From the NCBI RefSeq assembly GCF_000512915.1, contig NZ_CP007034.1, forward strand, positions 806,001 to 870,000: a stretch of DNA of 64,000 nt. The letters are read 5' to 3'. The DNA comes from Barnesiella viscericola DSM 18177. GTDB lineage: Bacteria; Bacteroidota; Bacteroidia; Bacteroidales; Barnesiellaceae. Positions 36,573-45,582 of the stretch are shown piece by piece; position 1 is the stretch's first letter, and every line of letters begins with the position of its first letter. Both the position numbers and the translations under genes were made by a program. The notes under the pieces are model-generated. The model was not told the origin of the DNA and made no database searches. It saw only the letters and a list, made by a program, of their open reading frames with translations.

Positions 36573-37283
36573 CTACTTTTTGCCCAAGCGACTTTCAACC
36601 TCTTCCTTGGAAATCTGTTTAGTACAGAAGAACCAGTCGTAGCAATGCAGATCACTCTCCGCTCCCTCCATGCGCTCTTTGGCAACGCCACAAGAACCGG
36701 CCGGCGGAACAATCACCTCATCACCCGGACGCCAATCGGCCGGGAGGGCTACGCCAAAGTTGTCGACCGTTTGCAAGCCTACCAATACCCGCTTAATTTC
36801 ATCGAAATTACGACCCAACGAAAGGGGATAGTACATGATGGTGCGAATCTTGTCCTGCGGGTCGATGAAGAAGACGGCCCGCACGGCCGAAGTATTGCTT
36901 TCGCCCGGTTGAATCATACCGTACAGGCTGGCCACCTCCATGGTAATGTCGACCACCAGCGGGAATTTGATTTCCACATTTTTCCAGCCCTTCCAGTCGA
37001 TCTTCTCCTTAATCGTGCGAAGCCAGGCAATGTGACTGTGCAGTCCGTCGACCGATAGGCCTACGAGTTGGCAGTTCAGGGCTTCAAACTCCTCGGCCAT
37101 CTTGCCGAATGTCATGAACTCCGAGGTACATACGGGCGTGAAATCGGCCGGGTGGCTAAACAGGATTTTCCACTTGCCTTTGTAATCCGAGGGGAAATGA
37201 ATGGTACCCTGGGTGGTTACTGCTTGAAATTCGGGAGCCGAATCACCGATACGCGGCATTGAATAAACGTTTGTTGCTTCCAT
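36573..37283 (-). CDS. Peroxiredoxin, Prx6-type
   Basis: 236 residues. The peroxidatic Cys lies in HPADFTPVCTSEF (residue 52), with the Prx6-type length and C-terminal dimerization domain. Further cysteines at 198, 214 and 220 (CYDWFFC) resemble the extra C-terminal cysteines of archaeal-type Prx6 enzymes and may resolve the sulfenate. It reduces H2O2 and alkyl hydroperoxides in the cytoplasm. It is transcribed divergently from oxyR, with a perfect promoter at 37324-37355, so OxyR control is likely. Confidence 0.92.
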   Translation of the reverse strand: MEATNVYSMPRIGDSAPEFQAVTTQGTIHFPSDYKGKWKILFSHPADFTPVCTSEFMTFGKMAEEFEALNCQLVGLSVDGLHSHIAWLRTIKEKIDWKGWKNVEIKFPLVVDITMEVASLYGMIQPGESNTSAVRAVFFIDPQDKIRTIMYYPLSLGRNFDEIKRVLVGLQTVDNFGVALPADWRPGDEVIVPPAGSCGVAKERMEGAESDLHCYDWFFCTKQISKEEVESRLGKK

Positions 37284-37323
37284 AACTTTTTGTTTTTATG
37301 TGATTATCATTTTGTTTCTGCGA

Positions 37324-37355
37324 CAAATATAAAGGGCTTATCTTTATCAATCAAA
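37324..37355 (-). promoter_or_regulatory. Promoter of peroxiredoxin gene
   Basis: On the minus strand TTTG (37355-37352), a 20-nt spacer and TATATTTG (37331-37324), a perfect match. It overlaps the -33 region of the opposing oxyR promoter. Confidence 0.75.
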
Positions 37356-37366
37356 CAGATTTTTTC

Positions 37367-37374
37367 TATATTTG
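37367..37374 (+). promoter_or_regulatory. Promoter -7 box of oxyR
   Basis: TATATTTG lies 86 nt before the oxyR ATG, with TTTA about 20 nt upstream. The 12 bp between the two opposed -33 regions would be covered by any regulator bound there. Confidence 0.55.
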
Positions 37375-37459
37375 TATCGATAAAATCAATAACAAAACGG
37401 AAATCTCCCTCCCCATCGGACCGATGAAGGGAATACTCCTTTTAAAACAGGCAACCCGT

Positions 37460-38386
37460 ATGACTCTTCAACAGATGGAATATATTGTGGCGGTCGACAA
37501 ATACCGTCACTTTGTGCGTGCCGCCGAGGCTTGTGGAGTGACTCAAAGCACATTGAGTTCGATGATACAAAAGCTGGAAACCGAACTCGACATGCTGATT
37601 TTCGACCGCAACAGCCACCCGGTGCGTCCTACCGCCCAGGGTGAAAATGTTATCCGACAAGCCCAGGTGATACTCTACAACGTAGCCCAAATGAAAGAGA
37701 TGGTATTAAGCGAGCGTATGCAGGAGTCGGGCGAACTGCATCTGGGAGTGATACCCACCATCGCTCCGTATATCATTCCCAAACTGATTCGACACATGCA
37801 CAGCCACTACCCCCATGTACAACTGCGCCTGCTGGAAGCCCGCACCGCGGTACTGGTCGAGAAACTCGAACGGGCCGAAATCGATGTGGCCCTGCTCTCC
37901 ACGCCGCTCGACAACCCGAAACTGCTCGAAATTCCCATCTACTACGAAAAATTCAAGCTGTATATTTCGCCCGAAGAAAAGCTCTTCACCCAACAGGAGA
38001 TAGACGAAGCGGATTTGGTGAGTGACAAATTGTGGATTCTGGCCGAGGGGCACTGCCTGCGCAACCAGGTGCTCAACTTCTGTCACCGCAAGTCGCGCTA
38101 TTCGAGCATCTACGAAGCCGGCAGCATCGATACCCTGGTGAAGATTGTCGACGAAAACGGCGGATACACCATTATTCCCGAGCTCCACACCGCACTGCTT
38201 TCTCCCCAACAGCAAGAGCGCGTACATCACTTCCGCCAACCCGAGCCGGTTCGGGAGGTGTCCCTGGTCGTGCGCAACGACTATATCCGGGAGCGCATGC
38301 TCAACCTGCTTTCCGACAGCATTCGCTCCATTATTCCCGACGATTTAATAAACTCTCGTCTCAAAAAGTTTGCCATCAAACTATAA
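37460..38386 (+). CDS. oxyR: Hydrogen peroxide-sensing LysR-type regulator OxyR
   Basis: 308 residues from the ATG at 37460 (MTLQQMEYIVAVDKYRHFVR), the normal LysR start; the upstream in-frame Met adds 12 unlikely residues. It has an N-terminal winged HTH (about 1-60) and a periplasmic-binding-protein-like sensor domain. The sensor motif EGHCLRNQVLNFC places cysteines at 199 and 208, the positions and spacing of the E. coli OxyR redox switch. Peroxide oxidises these to a disulfide and changes DNA binding. The divergent peroxiredoxin gene is the obvious target. Confidence 0.96.
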   Translation: MTLQQMEYIVAVDKYRHFVRAAEACGVTQSTLSSMIQKLETELDMLIFDRNSHPVRPTAQGENVIRQAQVILYNVAQMKEMVLSERMQESGELHLGVIPTIAPYIIPKLIRHMHSHYPHVQLRLLEARTAVLVEKLERAEIDVALLSTPLDNPKLLEIPIYYEKFKLYISPEEKLFTQQEIDEADLVSDKLWILAEGHCLRNQVLNFCHRKSRYSSIYEAGSIDTLVKIVDENGGYTIIPELHTALLSPQQQERVHHFRQPEPVREVSLVVRNDYIRERMLNLLSDSIRSIIPDDLINSRLKKFAIKL

Positions 38387-38531
38387 CCTTGCTTCTTGTA
38401 AAGGAGGATAGCTGCCACAAGACAACTTGGATACTACGATAAACCGCCAGAAATTGCCACGACGCATCGTACGAGGCCACTTGTTTTCATAGGGATAAAA
38501 AAAGGGAGCAAACGACTTTGCTCCCTCGGGG

Positions 38532-38605
38532 TGATTGAGTTGGGATTCGAACCCAAGACCCACAGCTTAGAAGGCTGTTGCTCTATCCAGCTGAGCTACT
38601 CAACC
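38532..38605 (-). tRNA. tRNA-Arg (anticodon TCT)
   Basis: The minus strand folds into a cloverleaf. The acceptor stem is GGTTGAG/CTCAATC with one G.U pair. The D-arm is AGCTCAGCTGGATAGAGC, the anticodon stem ACAGC/GCTGT encloses loop CTTCTAA, and GGTTCGAATCC forms the T-arm. The anticodon TCT reads AGA/AGG. CCA is not encoded. It stands alone between oxyR and the TamL-like gene. Confidence 0.97.
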
Positions 38606-38702
38606 GACCTTTCATAAAAAAGTGCTGCAAAGTTAGGGATATTTCGCGATTTTCCAAATATATAAATCCACTTTTTTTAACCGGCAAGATGGCCTCACCT
38701 CG

Positions 38703-41006
38703 TCAGAAGGGATAGCCCACGGTAAAGTGGAAAGCCGAGTCGCGCTTGAAATTCTGGGAAGCTATGGCCCAATGCTCCTGACCGGCGGCCGGATTGTAGG
38801 CCTTCATACCCAAATCGAACCGCAAAAGAAAATAACTGAAATCGAGACGGATACCCAACCCATAGGCCAAGGCTATCTCCTTGTAGAACGAGTTGAGTCG
38901 GAATTGTCCGCCGGGCTGAGCCTCGTAGTTGCGAATGGTCCAAATGTTACCGGCATCGATAAAGGCACCCAACTCGACCTTCCAGAAGAGTTTGGCCCGG
39001 TATTCGAGATTCATGTCGAAGCGTATGTCGCCGCACTGGTTGATAAACTCCGACACCGAGTTGTTGCCGTTGTAGCTGCCGGGTCCCAGCGTCCGCACCG
39101 ACCACCCCCTCACGCTGTTGGCCCCACCCGAATAGTATCGTTTCTCGAAGGGCAATATATCGGAGTTGCCATAGGGGATACCGATACCACCGCCCACATG
39201 GAAGGCTACCGAGTTGCGGTCGTCGATGATGTGAGTGATACTGTAATCGAAGTCGAACTTGGCATACTGGGAGTAGCGGATTCCGAAAAGCGTGTATCCG
39301 TCCTCGGGCTGCGACTTGGAGGTGAGGTGCGAAATGGCATTGAGCAGGTTGCCCGCTATCTCACCGGCAGCTCGCAACGTATAGACGTTGGTGCGCCGCT
39401 GCACGGGATTGGAGGGGTTGAGATTGGAGCAGTAGAAGGTATAGCCCATGCGCATGATGAAGTGGTCCTCGTAACTGTACCGCAACAGAGGATTGTCGGG
39501 GGCAATGCTTTCGAGAAAGCCCTCGGTCTTGTGCGGCAGATAGACGTAGTTGATGTCGAGCAGGTCGTAGTTGTGGCGGAAGAACCCCCGATTGGTGGTC
39601 CACTTGTATTTCCAGGCGGTACCCCAAATGACCCGGGTGTACTCGGGCCGCTGTTGGAAGTTGAAGTTCACGCTGTACTCGGTACTGGCCTTCATGCGGC
39701 GGCGAAAGTCGGTGCGCAGGAAGGGAAAAAGGAATTTCGGATAGGTGATACCCACCTCACCACCCAGCTCGGTGTAGCGGTCGTTGATGAGTCCGCTCAA
39801 ATCGCCCGACAGACTCTCGTAAGCACCCCGCACCTTGGTCGAGAAGGTCTCGGAACCCTTGAAAATATTGCGGTGTTCGTAGGTGGCCCCCACGGCAAAA
39901 CCCAGGTCGCCCTCCGAGTTGGTTCCTTCCAGTTCGAGCGAAACCGACTGCGGCTTGTCCTCGCTCAGCAAGATGTAGCAGTCGAGCAGATTCTCGCCCT
40001 TTTCATTCTGCCCGGCCAGCTCAAAACGAATGTTGACATACTTGACAATGCGCAGACGGCCGAAAGCGGTATAGGTATTGTCGACATCGCGACTGCTGTA
40101 CAGAAGCCCCGGCCGTATGAAGCAGTTCTCGACCAACGTCTCGCGGCGGATATAGGGGTGCTCCCCCTCGATAAAGTAGTAGTTCTTGTACATGCCGGCA
40201 TTGGAGACATCGATGCGGTCGGCCGCAGCGGGGTCGTAGGAGAGCACGAAGTAGATGTTGTGCATGTAATAGCGTTCATAGGGGCGGTAGCGCTCGGTGT
40301 TGACCAGCGAGTCGGGCCTGATGGTCAAGGTCAGGTCCACCGCCTTGGAGCGGTCGGCCGTATCGGCAGTGTAGGTAATCAACTCCTTGTTGAAGGCATA
40401 GAAACCGCCCCGCCGTAAAATGTCGGAGATGCGTTGCCGCTCCTCGTCGAGCACGTTACGGTCGAAATTGTCGCCCTTCTTCAAGAGTGAATGGCGCGAG
40501 AGCCTGCGCTCAATCAGACGCGAGAGGGTATCGTTGCCAATCTGGTAATTCACATCGTCGATGTAGTGCGGCTCGTTGGCCTGCACCCGGTAGACCACGT
40601 CCATGCGCTTGCCGTGCGAGGTGGTATCGGCCTCGACCCGCGCCGCCATATAGCCCTTGTTGAACATGGCTTTCTCCATCTGCAAACGCGAGTTCTCCAT
40701 CAACATCGGGTCATAGATGACCGGCGGCGTACCGGCATTGCGCACCCAGCGGTTGAACCACTTGGTCGAGTCGTTGCCCGAGAGGTTGTACAACCCCAGC
40801 GAAAAGCGGAAGAGGCCGAACATGCGGTGGTTGGGTTCCTGCCGCAGATAGGATTTCAGGTCCGACGGTTTTACCCCCTTGTCGCTGGTCTCTATCTTCA
40901 CGTGGTCGAGCAGATAACTGCCGTCGGGGACATGACGCGTAGGGCTGCACGCCACCATCACCACGACGGCAATGGCTACTCCACACGCTGTTAGAACTCG
41001 ACGCAT
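38703..41006 (-). CDS. TamL-like BamA-superfamily outer-membrane lipoprotein
   Basis: 767 residues from the ATG at 41006, chosen because it starts a lipoprotein signal (lipobox VMVACS). POTRA-like repeats lie within about 25-370 (LLDHVKIETSDKGVKPSDLKS; EPHYIDDVNYQIGNDTLS; NIYFVLSY). A C-terminal Omp85 barrel spans about 390-767 with GGANSVRGWSVRTLGPGSY (the lid-lock-like VRG[WF] motif) and final strand FHFTVGYPF. Bacteroidota carry a lipidated TamA relative, TamL, that works with TamB in outer-membrane homeostasis; this fits by domain layout. The partner TamB is not in the window. A TATATTTG box at 41073-41066 may be its promoter. Confidence 0.88.
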   Translation of the reverse strand: MRRVLTACGVAIAVVVMVACSPTRHVPDGSYLLDHVKIETSDKGVKPSDLKSYLRQEPNHRMFGLFRFSLGLYNLSGNDSTKWFNRWVRNAGTPPVIYDPMLMENSRLQMEKAMFNKGYMAARVEADTTSHGKRMDVVYRVQANEPHYIDDVNYQIGNDTLSRLIERRLSRHSLLKKGDNFDRNVLDEERQRISDILRRGGFYAFNKELITYTADTADRSKAVDLTLTIRPDSLVNTERYRPYERYYMHNIYFVLSYDPAAADRIDVSNAGMYKNYYFIEGEHPYIRRETLVENCFIRPGLLYSSRDVDNTYTAFGRLRIVKYVNIRFELAGQNEKGENLLDCYILLSEDKPQSVSLELEGTNSEGDLGFAVGATYEHRNIFKGSETFSTKVRGAYESLSGDLSGLINDRYTELGGEVGITYPKFLFPFLRTDFRRRMKASTEYSVNFNFQQRPEYTRVIWGTAWKYKWTTNRGFFRHNYDLLDINYVYLPHKTEGFLESIAPDNPLLRYSYEDHFIMRMGYTFYCSNLNPSNPVQRRTNVYTLRAAGEIAGNLLNAISHLTSKSQPEDGYTLFGIRYSQYAKFDFDYSITHIIDDRNSVAFHVGGGIGIPYGNSDILPFEKRYYSGGANSVRGWSVRTLGPGSYNGNNSVSEFINQCGDIRFDMNLEYRAKLFWKVELGAFIDAGNIWTIRNYEAQPGGQFRLNSFYKEIALAYGLGIRLDFSYFLLRFDLGMKAYNPAAGQEHWAIASQNFKRDSAFHFTVGYPF

Positions 41007-41239
41007 ACGCAATATTCCCCGAATAAATTTGATTATACCGATTTTCTTTCTGTCAATAAACCTTGCAAATATACACTTTATTTTTTCAAAACCCGCCATT
41101 TGAAGGTAAGATGCTCCCCCAAAGGATAACGCTTGTCTATCTCCCGAATGCCCCGTGAAGTCTTTTATTTAATAATGATAAGAAAATGTGCGAAATAGGA
41201 ACAAATTTAAATATGAAGCTCCATTTTTCTTACAAAACA

Positions 41240-41271
41240 TTTGTTTATCTCACAAAATAGTTATACATTTG
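41240..41271 (+). promoter_or_regulatory. Promoter of the ilv operon
   Basis: TTTG (41240-41243), a 20-nt spacer and TACATTTG (41264-41271), a perfect match. Transcription would start near 41277, 17 nt before the leader peptide. Confidence 0.8.
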
Positions 41272-41293
41272 CAATACAATAATTGAGTATTGC

Positions 41294-41362
41294 ATGAATA
41301 TTATGTTACTACACGTCATTTCTCTATCGGTCATTAGCGAACTTATTGTCGTGAGTCGGTAA
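41294..41362 (+). CDS. ilvL: ilv leader peptide (Ile/Leu/Val-rich)
   Basis: A 22-residue frame from the ATG at 41294 to the TAA at 41360. Twelve residues are Ile, Leu or Val, including the run ELIVV just before the C-terminal Ser-Arg. It lies between the ilv promoter and a terminator whose rival antiterminator begins at the base after its stop codon. This is the standard arrangement for ribosome-mediated attenuation: starvation for any branched-chain amino acid stalls the ribosome in the peptide and frees the antiterminator. Confidence 0.8.
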   Translation: MNIMLLHVISLSVISELIVVSR

Positions 41363-41454
41363 GGTGGAAAGGCGTATGTGGTTACTTAATTATAGATATA
41401 GGAATCAAAAGTAATTGTGAAACCTTTCCACCCGCATGGAAAGGTTTTTCTTTT
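41363..41454 (+). promoter_or_regulatory. Transcription attenuator of the ilv operon
   Basis: The terminator pairs AAACCTTTCCA (41420-41430) with TGGAAAGGTTT (41437-41447), followed by TTCTTTT. The antiterminator GGTGGAAAGG (41363-41372) is exactly complementary to CCTTTCCACC (41423-41432), which includes most of the terminator left arm. A ribosome resting at the leader stop codon would cover 41363-41372 and let the terminator form; one stalled at the Ile/Leu/Val codons would not. Confidence 0.85.
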
Positions 41455-41471
41455 GAATAACGACGCAGATT

Positions 41472-43298
41472 ATGAAACATCAGTTACGAAGCGCAACCAG
41501 CACCGAAGGCCGTCGAATGGCCGGAGCGAGAGCCTTGTGGCGGGCCAACGGCATGAAGGCCGAGGAGATGGGCCGCCCCATCATCGCCATCGTCAATTCA
41601 TTCACCCAGTTCGTGCCGGGTCACGTACACCTGCACGAGATAGGGCAAACGGTCAAACGAGAAATTGAGAAACTGGGGTGCTTCGCCGCCGAGTTCAACA
41701 CCATCGCCATCGACGACGGCATAGCCATGGGACACGACGGCATGCTCTATTCGCTGCCTTCGCGCGACCTCATCGCCGACAGCGTGGAGTATATGGTCAA
41801 CGCCCACAAGGCCGATGCCATGGTGTGCATCAGCAACTGTGACAAGATAACCCCGGGTATGCTCATGGCGGCCATGCGGCTCAATATCCCCACGATTTTC
41901 GTTTCGGGAGGACCGATGGAGGCCGGTCACCTCGACGGGCGCGGACTCGACCTGATTGACGCCATGGTCGAATCGGCCGACGAGAGTATCGACGACGAGC
42001 AGGTGCGTCGGGTAGAACATGCGGCCTGCCCCACCTGCGGATCCTGCTCGGGTATGTTCACCGCCAACTCGATGAACTGTCTCAACGAGGCTATCGGGCT
42101 AGCTCTGCCGGGCAACGGCACGATTGTGGCTACGCACCGCAACCGCGAACGGCTCTTCATCGAGGCGGCCCGGCAAATCGTCGAGAACAGCTATGCCTAC
42201 TACCGCGACGGCGACGAAAGCGTGCTGCCCCGCAGCATAGCCACCCGGGCGGCCTTTCTCAACGCCATGACCCTCGACATTGCCATGGGAGGCTCTACCA
42301 ACACGGTGCTACACCTGCTGGCCATTGCCCACGAGGCAGGTGTCGACTTCACAATCGGCGACATCGACCGCCTCTCGCGCCGGTCGCCGGTGCTCTGCAA
42401 GGTGGCACCCAACTCGCACTACCACATTCAAGACGTAAACCGGGCGGGCGGGATTCTCTCGATTCTGGCCATTCTGGCCCGCGAGGGACTCATCGACACC
42501 TCGGTACACCGCGTCGACCGACAGAACCTGGCCCAAGCCATCGAAAACTATGCCCTGCGCGACGGCATCTGCCCGCCGAAGGGCGAACCCCTGTGGCACA
42601 GCGCCCCGGGCAACCGATTCAATCTGGTACTGGGTTCGCAGGAGAATCGCTACGACACGCTCGACACCGACCGCAGCAACGGCTGCATCAGAGACTTTGA
42701 ACATGCCTATGTGAAAGACGGCGGACTGGCCGTGCTCTTCGGCAACATCGCCCAGGACGGGTGTATCGTCAAGACGGCCGGCGTGGACGAAAAGATATTC
42801 CGGTTCAAAGGCCGGGCCAAAGTGTTCGAGTCGCAGGAGGAGGCCTGCCAGGGCATACTCGGCGGCGATGTGGAGAGTGGCGACGTGGTGGTCATCACCC
42901 ACGAAGGGCCCAAAGGGGGGCCCGGCATGCAGGAGATGCTCTACCCCACCTCCTACATCAAGTCGAAACATCTGGGAAAAGCCTGTGCCCTCATCACCGA
43001 CGGCCGTTTCTCGGGTGGTACCTCAGGGCTGTCGATAGGCCACATCTCGCCCGAAGCGGCGGCGGGAGGCAACATCGGCCTCGTCCGCAACGGCGACCTC
43101 ATCGAAATAGACATTCCCGCCCGACGCATCGAACTGCTGGTCGACGACACCGAGCTGGCCCGCCGCCGGGACGAGGAGCTGGCCCGCGGCAAAGCGGCCT
43201 TCACCCCCCATCACCGGCAACGCCCGGTGTCGAAAGCCTTGCAGGCCTACGCCGCTCTGGTAAGCTCGGCCGACAAAGGGGCCGTTCGCATCATCTAA
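41472..43298 (+). CDS. ilvD: Dihydroxy-acid dehydratase
   Basis: 608 residues. The iron-sulfur ligands sit in [13 protein letters not shown] and [18 protein letters not shown], and the C-terminal [20 protein letters not shown] motif is present. It dehydrates 2,3-dihydroxy-isovalerate and -methylvalerate to the 2-keto acids, the third common step of valine and isoleucine synthesis. It is the first structural gene after the attenuator; ilvB follows after 21 bp. Confidence 0.98.
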   Translation: MKHQLRSATSTEGRRMAGARALWRANGMKAEEMGRPIIAIVNSFTQFVPGHVHLHEIGQTVKREIEKLGCFAAEFNTIAIDDGIAMGHDGMLYSLPSRDLIADSVEYMVNAHKADAMVCISNCDKITPGMLMAAMRLNIPTIFVSGGPMEAGHLDGRGLDLIDAMVESADESIDDEQVRRVEHAACPTCGSCSGMFTANSMNCLNEAIGLALPGNGTIVATHRNRERLFIEAARQIVENSYAYYRDGDESVLPRSIATRAAFLNAMTLDIAMGGSTNTVLHLLAIAHEAGVDFTIGDIDRLSRRSPVLCKVAPNSHYHIQDVNRAGGILSILAILAREGLIDTSVHRVDRQNLAQAIENYALRDGICPPKGEPLWHSAPGNRFNLVLGSQENRYDTLDTDRSNGCIRDFEHAYVKDGGLAVLFGNIAQDGCIVKTAGVDEKIFRFKGRAKVFESQEEACQGILGGDVESGDVVVITHEGPKGGPGMQEMLYPTSYIKSKHLGKACALITDGRFSGGTSGLSIGHISPEAAAGGNIGLVRNGDLIEIDIPARRIELLVDDTELARRRDEELARGKAAFTPHHRQRPVSKALQAYAALVSSADKGAVRII

Positions 43299-43319
43299 CC
43301 CTCTTTCTACGAAACGACT

Positions 43320-45032
43320 ATGGCAAAAGAAAAAATAAGCGGAGCCGAAGCGCTCATCAGATCCTTGATTGCAGAGCAAACCGAATATATCTTCGGGTAC
43401 CCCGGTGGAGCCATCATGCCGGTATTCGATGTGCTGTATGACTATCGCGACCGAATAAATCACATTCTCGTTCGCCACGAGCAGGGAGCCACCCACGCTG
43501 CCCAGGGCTATGCCCGTGTATCGGGCAAGACGGGTGTGGTGATGGTCACCTCGGGCCCGGCGGCGACCAATATCATCACCGGCCTGTCGGACGCCATGAT
43601 GGACAGCACACCGCTCATCGTCATCACCGGGCAGGTGGGCTCGTCGCTCCTGGGCTCCGATGCCTTCCAGGAGACCGATGTGGTAGGTATCACCCAGCCG
43701 GTCACGAAATGGAGCTACCAGATACGCCACAGCAGCGAGATTGCCTGGGCCGTAGCCCGCGCCTTCTACATCGCCGGGACCGGCCGTCCGGGACCGGTTG
43801 TGCTCGACATCGCCAAAGATGCCCAAACGGGATTGACCGAATATGAATATCAACCCTGCCAGTTCATTCGCAGCTATAACCCCTACCCCACCGTCAAGGC
43901 CGACGAGATAGAGGCAGCTGCCCGCCTCATCAATCAGGCGCGCAAACCGTTCATACTGGCCGGCCAGGGGGTGCTTATCGCCAATGCCGAGGAGGAGCTG
44001 GTGCGCCTGGCCGAGAAGGCCGACATACCGGTGGGCTGTACCCTGTTGGGGCTCTCGGCGATACCCACCGACCACCCGCTCTACAAAGGTATGCTGGGCA
44101 TGCACGGCAGCGTGGCCTCGAACATCAAGACCAACGAGTGCGACCTGCTCATCGCCATCGGCATGCGGTTTGACGACCGGGTTACGGGCGACATCACCCA
44201 ATATGCCCGACAAGCCCGAATCATTCACATCGACATCGACCCCGCAGAGTTCAACAAAAACGTCAAGTGCGACGTGTCGGTACTGGGCGATGCCCGGGCC
44301 GTGCTGCAAGCGCTGCTCCCGAAGGTGGAACCGGCCCGTCACACCAAATGGCTCGAATCATTTGCTTCCTGCGAAGAGGTAGAGCGCATCAAAGTCATCG
44401 AGCCCGAGATACACCCGCAGAAACCGCTGATGAACATGGGCGAGGTGGCCCGTAAAGTGTCGGAGGCGACCGGCAACGACAGTATTCTGGTGACCGACGT
44501 GGGACAAAACCAGATGCTCTCGGCCCGCTACTACCGCTTCAAGCGTCCGCGCAGCCTCGTCACCTCGGGCGGCCTGGGCACGATGGGCTTCGGCCTGCCT
44601 GCCGCCATCGGCGCCAAGATAGGTGCACCCGACCGCACGGTCTGCTTCTTTACCGGCGACGGCGGCATACAGATGACCATACAGGAGCTGGGCACCATCA
44701 TGCAGTATGGCATCGACGTGAAGATTATCATTCTCAACAACAATTTCCTGGGCATGGTGCGGCAGTGGCAAGCCCTCTTCTTCAACCACCGCTACTCCGA
44801 GACGCCCATGCTCAACCCCGACTTTACGATGGTGGCTGCCGCCTACGGAATCGATGGCGAACGGGTGGCCACCCGCGAGGAGCTCGACGGGGCCATCGAG
44901 CGCATGCTCGCCCACCGCGGCTCCTACCTGCTCGACGTGCAAATCGACCCCGACGGCATGGTATTCCCCATGACCCCTGCCGGAGCCTGTGTGACCCACA
45001 TCATGCTTAACGCGACCGAAAAATATGAATAA
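43320..45032 (+). CDS. ilvB: Acetolactate synthase, large subunit
   Basis: 570 residues. The N-terminal TPP domain has the catalytic Glu in VRHEQGATHAAQGYAR. The FAD-binding middle domain and the TPP-diphosphate motif GDGGIQMTIQELGTIMQYG ... LNNNFLGMVRQWQ follow. It condenses pyruvate with pyruvate or 2-ketobutyrate, the committed step of branched-chain synthesis. Its last 8 bp overlap the first ATG of ilvN, consistent with coupled synthesis of the two subunits. Confidence 0.98.
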   Translation: MAKEKISGAEALIRSLIAEQTEYIFGYPGGAIMPVFDVLYDYRDRINHILVRHEQGATHAAQGYARVSGKTGVVMVTSGPAATNIITGLSDAMMDSTPLIVITGQVGSSLLGSDAFQETDVVGITQPVTKWSYQIRHSSEIAWAVARAFYIAGTGRPGPVVLDIAKDAQTGLTEYEYQPCQFIRSYNPYPTVKADEIEAAARLINQARKPFILAGQGVLIANAEEELVRLAEKADIPVGCTLLGLSAIPTDHPLYKGMLGMHGSVASNIKTNECDLLIAIGMRFDDRVTGDITQYARQARIIHIDIDPAEFNKNVKCDVSVLGDARAVLQALLPKVEPARHTKWLESFASCEEVERIKVIEPEIHPQKPLMNMGEVARKVSEATGNDSILVTDVGQNQMLSARYYRFKRPRSLVTSGGLGTMGFGLPAAIGAKIGAPDRTVCFFTGDGGIQMTIQELGTIMQYGIDVKIIILNNNFLGMVRQWQALFFNHRYSETPMLNPDFTMVAAAYGIDGERVATREELDGAIERMLAHRGSYLLDVQIDPDGMVFPMTPAGACVTHIMLNATEKYE

Positions 45033-45582
45033 CGATATGACAGACAAGACTTTATATACCGTAACCGTTTACTCCGAGAATCAGGTGGGCCTGCTCAACC
45101 AGATTTCGATTATCTTCACCCGCCGACAGCTCAACATCGAGAGTCTGTCGGTATCGGCCTCGGCCGTCGAGGGGATACACAAGTTTACCATCACCACATA
45201 CAGCGACCGCGAGACGATGGAGAAGCTGGTCAAGCAAATCGAGAAACGCATCGACGTGCTGCGGGCCTTCTTCTACACCGACGACGAAATCGTGTTCCAG
45301 GAGGTGGCCCTCTACAAGGTACCCACCGACAAACTGCTCGACGACAGTCACATCGAAGAGCTGATACGCCGGCACAATGCCCGCATCTTGGAGGTAAACC
45401 GCACCTACACGGTCATCGAGAAGTCGGGACACACCGACGAGACCCAGGCCCTCTTCGAAGAGTTGAGCCGGTATGAGGTGATGCAGTTCGTGCGGTCGGG
45501 CCGGGTAGCCATCACCAAATCGACCATCGAACATGTAAGTATCTTTATACAGGAACAACAATATCGCCAAAACCAACTATGA
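45025..45582 (+). CDS. ilvN: Acetolactate synthase, small regulatory subunit
   Basis: 185 residues from the ATG at 45025; a second ATG at 45037 is also possible. The N-terminal ACT domain (YTVTVYSENQVGLLNQISIIFTRRQLNIESLSVSAS, in two stretches) binds valine for feedback inhibition, and the C-terminal ALS-type domain follows (about 80-175, ALYKVPTDKL). It overlaps ilvB by 8 bp and the next gene by 4 bp (ATGA). Confidence 0.95.
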   Translation: MNNDMTDKTLYTVTVYSENQVGLLNQISIIFTRRQLNIESLSVSASAVEGIHKFTITTYSDRETMEKLVKQIEKRIDVLRAFFYTDDEIVFQEVALYKVPTDKLLDDSHIEELIRRHNARILEVNRTYTVIEKSGHTDETQALFEELSRYEVMQFVRSGRVAITKSTIEHVSIFIQEQQYRQNQL

